Source: Protula sp. h YS-2021 (Eukaryota; Annelida; Polychaeta; Sabellida; Serpulidae). From it: a DNA stretch of 64,000 nt. The position numbers were made by a program, and so were the translations under genes. Each line of letters begins with the position of its first letter. Within the stretch, counting starts at the first letter, position 1. Below are positions 56,421 through 64,000 of the stretch, in pieces. Under the pieces are notes generated by a model. That model worked only from the letters and a program-made list of their open reading frames with translations, made no database searches and was not told where the DNA came from. The stretch is from the NCBI GenBank assembly GCA_949752745.1, contig OX457024.1, forward strand, positions 108,740,287-108,804,286, written 5' to 3'.

Positions 56421-57476
56421 TTTCCAACACACCGATGTTACAAGAGCAGATTAGCCGGTGAACTGCGAGGGATTTTCCCTGGAACCGAATTGTCTGGGAC
56501 AGAAAATAATTTTATCACTCTTTCTTGGCAAAGCTATAGACAAATTTGTACCTTATCAGAGGATTAAAACAAGTTCTTGTCAGTGATGGCTTATCACAGA
56601 TGCCCCGCTTTCAGATTTATAAACATTTGGTTTGGAATTTGACAGTATATGTTGTTAGGAATCATAATTTGCTATCAAAGAGTTCCGGCTTTTCAGGGCC
56701 GATCCAGAGGTCTTTGAAATGAAATAAATCTATCATTTTTTTTAGAGGGGGGCAGGTTTCGTGGTGGTGGGTATCTACTCCCGGTTGACAGTCTGTCAGT
56801 TTCCTTTGATCTTGGCTGCCTTTTTAGGCCCCAACCCTTCGGATACGGGCCTAGAGGTTTGGGGTGTCCGTCCGTCTGTCCGTCCGTCATCGCTTTATAC
56901 CCCTATGAATTTGGGGGGCGGTTGGGGCCTGCTTGTGTTTCACAAATACTTACTTGTTATTTATCATTTTTGGTGCTCGCGCCTTCTGCGTACAAAATAT
57001 GATATTACAATGGAAACGATGTTGAAGTGGAATAAAACTGGGGGCTTTAATCAATATATATATGCCATTTCTTTCTAAAATCGTTACTGACGCTAAGGAG
57101 GCCGAAACACGTGGCTATTACTTTTTGGCGATTCGCCAAACATTGGCGGACATTTTGGCGATAAACCATATTTGTACTAAAATCTTGACTGACGCCAAGT
57201 ACATAGCCTTACTTTCTTGAAATTTTCGTTACAGGTTATACTTATATGTCATAAATCTTGACATCAGCATTCGTGAACTGGGGCATTTCCCATGGACAAT
57301 TTTGTTTATTATTACCAAAAAATCGAAGCTTAATTTAAAGAGTTAACTTGACAATTGGAATCAGTCAATCACATAAAACGGTTAATTGTAAAATACCACA
57401 TTAACAAGATCTTCGTTTCGTTCGAAAACCGGCTGTACTGTGTAGTTTTTTTTTCAGGTTGCTCAGCCTGTGAACG
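56421..57476. other. Upstream region of COQ8
   Basis: No separate gene recognised. A short GTCC repeat lies at 56866-56887. The COQ8 promoter and 5' UTR are expected at the right end, but no clear core element is visible. The tract ttttttttcag at 57446-57457 upstream of the ATG could be the acceptor of a 5' non-coding intron. Confidence 0.4.
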
Positions 57477-60400
57477 ATGTCACGAAGTAACGACATAAGA
57501 GCGTTACTGAGAGGCCTGCAGAAGGTAAAGCGATCACTACTGGCGCCTGGGGCCGTACTCACAAAAGTTAACTGCACAGTTAACCGTGGCCATGCTCACA
57601 AAAGATAACTGCACAGTTAATCGTGACCGTATTCACAAAAGTTAACTGCACAGTTAACCGTGGCCGTACTCACAAAAGTTAACTGCACAGTTAACCGTGG
57701 CCGTACTAACAAATGTTAACTGCACAGTTAACCGCGGCCGCATTCATAAAAGTTAACTGCACAGTTAGCAAATTCCATTAGCTGCTCATGTGGCAGACAG
57801 TGCTTTGGACAGCTAAGTAATAGATTTCTCCTTTATATTGCAACAAATTCTTGTAACACCTGTTTGCGTATTTTAGCTAAATCCGCTGATTTCCCTTGTG
57901 CGGTATACAGTTAACCGCACAGTTAGTTTTTTGTGAATACCAGAGCTGGGGATAAGGTTACACCCCCCCCCCTCCTCTCCCAGGCATTTGAACATCACTG
58001 AAATAAAAAAATTGACCATTGTGACCACTATTAAAGTTAATTACTATAATCGACAAAACAAAAAGCAGACGGTTAGAAAAATAACTCACATTGAGTCCTA
58101 ATAACACTGTGTAACTTATTTTTCATAAGAGTTCTTCCTGTTTTCCTGTTATTTTATTTTTTTATTTTTTTTTGTCGACTGGAACCCACGGCAGAGGATA
58201 GTACGATGTGTCTACTCTGAAGAGTCTTCATTGTAAGAGTATTACAGTTGTAGTCACAGGGGAGAACACCCTTCTCCCACCTCCCTTCCTGCCCCTACCC
58301 CCACCCCCCGCCCCGCCTACTCCTTCCCATCCCCCCCCCCCAGAAAGTGTCTCAACATCGTCGTTCCTTTAAGCAGAATCGTAATACGATTTTTGAAATT
58401 GTCACAAATTTCAAATTTTATGAAGTTTTCAAAAAATTTCAAAATCGTTACCAGCCCTGTTTGCACCGGACAGAAAAAAACGTGCAAAAATCTAGTTGTT
58501 GGTCAAGTGGTTGGCTTTTCATTTTAGTGGTGGTCAAATGACTGACTGTCAAATGAGTGAGGGTCAAATTACCGATAGAACTGGAGCCAGTCTGCTAGGG
58601 TATTCAGCCAGTCAATCAGTTAACAAAAGAAGCTACGGAGCATTGACATTGCCAGGAATTGTGTGATTGCAGTACAAAAAACAACAATGAGTAGAAAATT
58701 AACGTAATCAACAATGCGTACAAAAACTGGGAGTGTAGTTAATAAGAATATATATTAGTTCTAGTTGACTCGCTAGGTGGCGCAGGCCGCGGCGGAAATC
58801 CAGCAGAGGGAGGTGGGCCGGAAGTGGGCCAATTCGAGCGTGCGCGCGTCGCTACAGGAAGCGTCCGGCACCGCGGAGCAATTCGTCGGCGAGAGCTTCT
58901 CAAAAGCCCCGGATTTAAAGGTCTTTTTTTTTTTCTCCGAACGTTTGAGTAAGGGATACAGCAAAATCGAATTCTTGAAATATAGAAAGGTGAAAACTTC
59001 AAAGATTTTGAAACTGTAATTTCAGCGGTGACAGAATCACTCTTTTTTTATTAGAACTTCGCGAAAGATCAAGGACAGTGCTGTTTTTGTTTTTCTTGCA
59101 GACCGGTGTCTCGCGAGTAGCGTCAGCGGTCAAGGAGAATCTTGAAAACCAGTCGTCGAAAGCCTTCAGCCAATCAGCGAGCGCGGCGCATAAGCCACGC
59201 GACATACGGGAAGAAATCGATGAGGAGTTTGCAGCAGCGGAAGCCTGGCTGAGGAAGGAGAAAAGGAAGATCAAAAAGGCAGTAGCCCAGCAACAACATA
59301 TGACCCAAACACCGGAAACAACTGACAGAAAACCGGAAACAGACGACAAGGGTCCGGAAAACACGCGAACTAAGGTCATTCGATTTCAAACTACAAACTG
59401 CAGTAATTTGAACTTCCTGCTTTTGTTATGTAGCATTACGCCCCCACCTCCCCCCTTCCCCATTGTGATCAGAGAGATCAAAGAAATACCTGCATTTTCT
59501 TACTTTCTTTTCGTGATAATTTAAACAGCCCTCTGATTCTTGCAGTTGATTTTTGTGAAGTCCAGAAAAAATAGCCTTGTTATTTGTGACTGTTTGACTT
59601 AAAATAGACAAATCACAAAAGAATTTGAAATAATTAAATAATGAGAAAAAGCAATGACAGAAGACTGAGTAAGTCGATAGTTAAGGTTAGTGTCAATTGT
59701 TATTCATATCTGAGTTGTGTCATCCGTGTGTGTTGTATTCAGATAGAGGATGTGTCAACAAGTTCGCCACCACCACCACCGCCGCCGCCTCCATTTGCCG
59801 AGCAGCAAACCGCTGCCGGGCCACGTGGGCGGGCCAAGCCCGTGAGTGACACGGTCAGGAGCAGCATCAGCGAGAGCGCCCGGGAGCGGCGGGTGCCCGG
59901 CACGCGCCTCGGCCGCATTGCCAGCTTCGGCAGCCTGGGCATCGGGCTGGGCGCGGGCGCGCTGGCGGAAGTGGCCCGCCGCAGCCTCGGATTGGTGGAA
60001 AAAGGCGGGAGAGGTAAAGTGGTTGAAGAAAAGCCCCCCCCCCCCTCCTGGGAATGAAGTCGGCCCATGGTGGGAGGGGATGGGGGTCCACGATCGTTCT
60101 ATGTATCCTTCCTTGATCGATTGCGGGAAGAACGAATGTCGAGGAGCAGACACAGGATCTTTCTCGAAACCGATATATATATATGTGATATATTATATAT
60201 TATATATAGAAATGCAGTACTTGAAAAGCAAACCCTTCTGTGTAAGTTCTTATTCACGGAAGTATAACCTCAGTGTTACAACCAGATTTGGCATGCATAA
60301 CGCCCCGTAGATGATTCTCTACTGTTACATGTAGGTGAAAATAGAGAATCCCTACTGACCGGTGTACGGGAAAATAGAGAATCCCTACTGCAGCATGTAG

Positions 60401-63400
60401 AGGAGAATAGAGAATCCGTACTGGCACATATATGGGAATATCCCAAGTACTTTTATTTGGAGAGAAACGATGTACTTGATCTACTCTTAAGGGGTATTTG
60501 TGTTTGCTGTGTAGATGTGGGAGCTGCCATACTGGACAGCAGCGCGTTCCTCAACCGCGCCAACGCGGAGCGCATCGTGAGCACGCTGTGCCGGGTGCGC
60601 GGCGCCGCGCTCAAGCTGGGCCAGATGCTCAGTATCCAAGGTGAGTGCCGGCAGGCTAGGCCAGATGCTCAATATCCAAGCTGAGGGCTAGGCTAGATGC
60701 TCAGTATCCAAGCTGAGGGCTAGGCCAGATGCTCAGTATCCAAGGTGAGTGTGGTAGACCAGGTCAGATGCTCAGTATCCAAGGTGAGTGCGGCAGGCTA
60801 GGCTAGATGCTCAATATCCAAGCTGAGGGCTAGGCTAGATGCTCAGTATCCAAGCTGGGGGCTAGGCTAGATGCTCAGTATCCAAGGTGAGTGTGGTAGG
60901 CCAGGTCAAATGCTCAGTATCCAAGGTGAGCGCAGGCAGGCTAGGCCAGGGTCTCAGGACCCAAGGCTAGGCCTCCTATGTTTTATTCAGACCATAAGTT
61001 TAGGATTTATCTTAATAGGAAAAACAGTTGGTCACTTCAAGAGATACGGTAATTTTTTTTCTGCGTGTCCAAGTGTTCGATAAAATTCAAGAATAACTTT
61101 TCTGTTTGATTGATATGTGTATTTCTATCGTTTTCAGACAATAGTCTGATCAGCCCAGAACTGCAGGCAATTTTCGAAAGGGTTCGACAGAGTGCTGACT
61201 TCATGCCTGCCTGGCAGATGGAGGTCTGCCTTTTTTCCAAAACGTTGTCCTACAATAGTGTCAAAAAATATCCGCGTGGTGGCTCTGTGCGTATACGGGT
61301 CGCGTCATGAGTAAATAAATAAATAAATAATAAATAAACAAATAAGTAAATAATTTGCCACAGAATTTGAAGTGCAAAAAATCCGTTTGAAGTGCAAAAT
61401 AAAATACATGTGTAGGAAAAATGTATATGTGTGAAAGTGGAGACGCAGAAGAACGTTTTGTTTTTTTTTTGTTTTTTCGATCAGAAAGTACTGGCGAAGG
61501 AGCTGGGCACCGACTGGAGAAGCCGAGTGAAGAGCTTTGACGAGAAGCCGTTTGCTGCCGCGTCGATTGGTCAGGTACACAGGGCCGTGCTGCACGACGG
61601 GAGGGCCGTCGCCGTGAAAATACAGGTTAGTTCGTTCAGGCCTGGATGTTTATTTCTTAGTTTGGGGGGCGGTGGGGGGGGGGGCCCTCGGGGTTCCTGG
61701 AGGAGAAATTCTGGAATGTCCGTGCGAAAAGGTGCAGCGTCCGATATAAAACTAGAGACATATAATCAGGAAAATTTTCGGGGGGCCTTCCGGTCCGAGG
61801 TGACCCGAGCCGAAATCAGGAGGCCTCGGGCCATCAGGCTCGTACTAATTTCCAGTCTTGTTCACTAGTCTTTCAATAAGAGTTTGAGAAGGTCGCAGTA
61901 TATTGAAGCAAGCTGTGGTGCGGTACTTATTGTATTCATGACGTAGTTTGTGTACTCGGGTTGCAGTACCCTGGCGTCGCGGACAGTATCAACAGCGACA
62001 TCGACAACCTCATGAGCATCATGACGTACTCGAAGGTCCTGCCGGAAGGTAAACCTCATCCGCCGCTTTGATTGGTCGCTCGCATCTTATAAACAAAGAA
62101 GAAGTATTTACACCCCTTTATTTAAAATGTGGCTGTTGTTGTTACTATTGTCGATGCTTGGAATTATAAATTTTGACGACGATACACAAAGGAGAGGGTT
62201 CGGAATCCTGTAGGGGCTAGCTGGGGAGTGCCTCCCCTCCCCCCTCCCTCTCGTCCCACCGCTTCGCTAGCATGGGAGTGCGATTACGTCCTCTCCCCCT
62301 GCACACCCCCTGTCCCCCCTCCCCCCGCCCCCACCCTCCGTCCCACCGCTACCTACGTCCTTGATGTAACAGGTTTGTACGTGGACAAGGCGATGGATGT
62401 AGCGAGGAGGGAGTTAGCCTGGGAGTGCGATTACGTCCTCTCCCCCTGCGTACCCCCTGCCCCCCCCACCCCCACCCTCCGTCCCACCGCTACGCACGTC
62501 CTTGATGTTACAGGTTTGTACGTGGACAAGGCGATGGATGTAGCGAGGAGGGAGCTAGCCTGGGGAGTGCGATTACGTCCTCTCCCCCTGCGCACCCCCT
62601 GCCCCCCCCCCCCCCACCCCCACCCTCCGTCCCACCGCTACGCACGTCCTTGATGTTACAGGTTTGTACGTGGACAAGGCGATGGATGTGGCGAGGAGGG
62701 AGCTAGCCTGGGAGTGCGATTACATACGCGAAGCCGAATGCTCCGAGAGGTTCCGTAAGTACCCGGCCACCCACCCCCACCCCCCGCGCGCCTTCTTATT
62801 TATTAAAAGCAATAGTAGGTTCTGTCCTCCCCCCTCCCCCACCCCTCAGCTCGTTGACGTCGCTAATGACTAACCCCCCCCCCCCCCCCACCCCCCCTCC
62901 GTACATACGCTAGTTATGGATGGCCCAGCGCCTAAACCACCCCCACTCCTGTTAAAACAATGAATATACTCTTAAATGTTACACAAGTGACCAGGCCGTC
63001 CTTTTCAAGGCGAAACATAAATCCGATATCTTGCGTGTGTGACCTTATAGTTGACCTTTGCCCTCATCTTTTTTTATCCAGGGAGTTACTGAAAGATGAG
63101 CCAGCATTTTACGTGCCGGAAGTGATCAAGGAACTGACAACGAAGCACGTGCTGACTACCGAACTAGTCAACGGGGTGGCCCTCGACAAGCTGGAGGATG
63201 TGGACCAGTCGGTCAAAAACAAGGTCAGTCTCTCACGGGTGGGGGGGGAGAGAGGGGACGGGGTGGCCCTGGACAAGCTGGAGGATGTGGGTCAGTCGGT
63301 CAAAAACAAGGTCGGTCTGTCACGGGGAGGGGGGGGGGGGCGGGGAGGGGGAGGGGATGGCCCTCGACAAGCTGGAGGATGTGGGCCAGTCGGTCAAAAA

Positions 63401-64000
63401 CAAGGTCGGTCTGTCACGGGGAGGGGGGGGGGGGGCAGGAGCGGGGAGGGGGGAGGGGATGGCCCTCGACAAGCTGGAGGATGTGGGCCAGCCGGTCAAA
63501 AACAAGGTCGGTCTGTCACGGGGAGGGGGGGGCGGGGAGGGGGGAGGGGATGGCCCTCGACAAGCTGGAGGATGTGGGCCAGTCGGTCAAAAACAAGGTC
63601 GGTCTGTCACGGGGAGGGGGGGCAGGGAGAGGGGGGACGGGGTGGCCCTCGACAAGCTGATGGATGTAGGTCAGTCGGTCAAAAACAAGGTCGGTCTGTC
63701 ACGGGGAGGGGGGGGGCGGGGAGGGGGGAGGGGATGGCCCTCGACAAGCTGGAGGATGTGGGCCAGTCGGTCAAAAACAAGGTCGGTCTGTCACGGGGAG
63801 GGGGGGCAGGGGGCGGGGAGGGGGGAGGGGATGGCCCTCGACAAGCTGGAGGATGTGGGCCAGTCGGTCAAAAACAAGGTCGGTCTGTCACGGGGAGGGG
63901 GGAGGGAGAGGGGGGACGGGGTGGCCCTCGACAAGCTGGAGGATGTGGGCCAGTCGGTCAGAAACAAGGTCGGTCTGTCACGGGGGGGGGGGGGGAGGAG
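57477..64000 (+). CDS. COQ8: COQ8 (COQ8A/B, ADCK3/4), atypical kinase of coenzyme Q synthesis; 3' end outside window
   Basis: UbiB-family mitochondrial protein kinase-like ATPase needed for ubiquinone synthesis. The exons are 57477-57524, 58777-58920, 59102-59374, 59743-60013, 60515-60640, 61138-61223, 61485-61625, 61967-62048, 62662-62754 and 63082-63223. The start reads [17 protein letters not shown] low-complexity linker follows, with nine Pro at residues 164-172, then [20 protein letters not shown]. The family hallmarks are present: the KxGQ motif in [14 protein letters not shown] (K279 to Q282), the alanine-rich loop AAASIGQVH (340-348) in place of a P-loop, the VAIK-type lysine K361, and [10 protein letters not shown]. 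The last exon seen ends in [20 protein letters not shown]. The metal-binding and DFG regions lie beyond the window. Phases agree except between exons 9 and 10 (one base, see findings). Introns 5, 8 and 10 hold splice-junction arrays. I cannot decide between COQ8A and COQ8B; a single invertebrate orthologue is likely. Confidence 0.95.
57550..57950. mobile_element. Inverted-repeat element in COQ8 intron 1, left end amplified as ~38-bp repeats
   Basis: The left end has about six copies of ggccgtactcacaaaagtta actgcacagttaaccgt (57550-57775). The right end has a single inverted counterpart, gttaaccgcacagttag ... ttgtgaatac. Similar ends occur at 37040-37255. The core gttaactgcacagttaac is itself nearly palindromic. 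Confidence 0.75.
60308..60440. repeat. Short tandem repeat, ~43-bp unit, about 3 copies, COQ8 intron 4
   Basis: The unit aaaatagagaatccctactg plus a variable gcatgtag-like part recurs with small changes. Confidence 0.8.
60621..60966 (+). repeat. Array copying the COQ8 exon 5 end and its donor, about 10 copies
   Basis: The unit is CCAGATGCTCAGTATCCAAG (last 20 bases of exon 5) plus gtgagtgcggcaggctagg or the shorter ctgagggctagg. The first copy is the true exon end (60640). About five copies keep a GTGAGT- or GTGAGC-type donor; the others have a G to C change that destroys it. The two unit types alternate in a regular order, so larger blocks were also duplicated. Confidence 0.93.
62228..62661 (+). 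repeat. Array copying the COQ8 exon 9 start and its acceptor
   Basis: Two full extra units (junctions at 62373 and 62514, spacing 141 and then 148) and a partial one precede the true exon start at 62662. Each has ccttgatgttacag (first copy gtaacag) and then the first ~62 bases of exon 9, as far as GAGTGCGATTAC, after which it returns to C-rich intron sequence. Only the last copy continues into the rest of the exon (ATACGCGAAGCCG). Confidence 0.93.
63224..64000 (+). repeat. Array copying the COQ8 exon 10 end and its donor, at least 8 extra copies
   Basis: After the true exon end (63223, AAG|gtcagt) the last ~50 exonic bases and the donor recur about every 90-105 bases to the window end: ggccctcgacaagctggagg, atgtgggccagtcggtcaaa, aacaag, then gtcggtctgtcacgggg and a G-rich spacer. 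All copies keep GTCGGT after AACAAG. The copies are more like each other (gtgggccag, gtcggtctg) than like the true junction (gtggaccag, gtcagtctc). Confidence 0.95.

Overview
This is eukaryotic nuclear DNA. Genes are split by GT-AG introns and sit in AT-rich, repeat-dense sequence with decayed animal-type transposons (BEL/Pao, CR1/L2-like LINE, Tc1/mariner), many microsatellites, long C or G runs, and a scaffold gap of exactly 200 N (32663-32862). The gene content (a globin X-like globin, DMAC2, COQ8) points to an animal, probably a marine invertebrate. I cannot name the species.

Three genes can be assembled exon by exon with matching intron phases. (1) A globin on the minus strand: exons 32064-32242, 13717-13948 and 13009-13185, 195 residues, first intron 18.1 kb. 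(2) DMAC2, a complex I membrane-arm assembly factor, on the minus strand: four exons found between 44504 and 40726, first exon not found. (3) COQ8 (COQ8A/B, ADCK3/4 type), the atypical kinase of coenzyme Q synthesis, on the plus strand: ten exons from 57477 until the window cuts it at 64000. Weaker candidates are a 48-bp exon at 955-1002 (+), a signal-peptide first exon at 48700 (+) and possible cysteine-containing exons near 28.3-28.5 kb (-).

Layout: 0-13 kb is repeats, with a BEL/Pao remnant flanked and interrupted by two inverted copies of a ~0.5 kb terminal-inverted-repeat element. 13-32 kb is the globin gene, whose giant intron 1 holds nested elements, LINE and Tc1 remnants and two large minisatellites. 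32.2-40.7 kb holds the gap and a cluster of minisatellites. 40.7-46.9 kb is DMAC2. 47-57 kb is small inverted-repeat elements. 57.5-64 kb is COQ8.

The most notable pattern is that tandem arrays repeatedly begin exactly at splice junctions. The repeat unit is the end of an exon plus the adjacent splice site: COQ8 intron 5 (donor), intron 8 (acceptor) and intron 10 (donor), the DMAC2 acceptor array (about 26 units of 92 bp), a decayed donor array at globin exon 1, and a two-copy case at 773-968. Other arrays start at the ends of transposon-like elements. DMAC2 and COQ8 both act in mitochondrial respiration, but they lie on the far side of the gap from the globin gene, so that linkage depends on the scaffolding.
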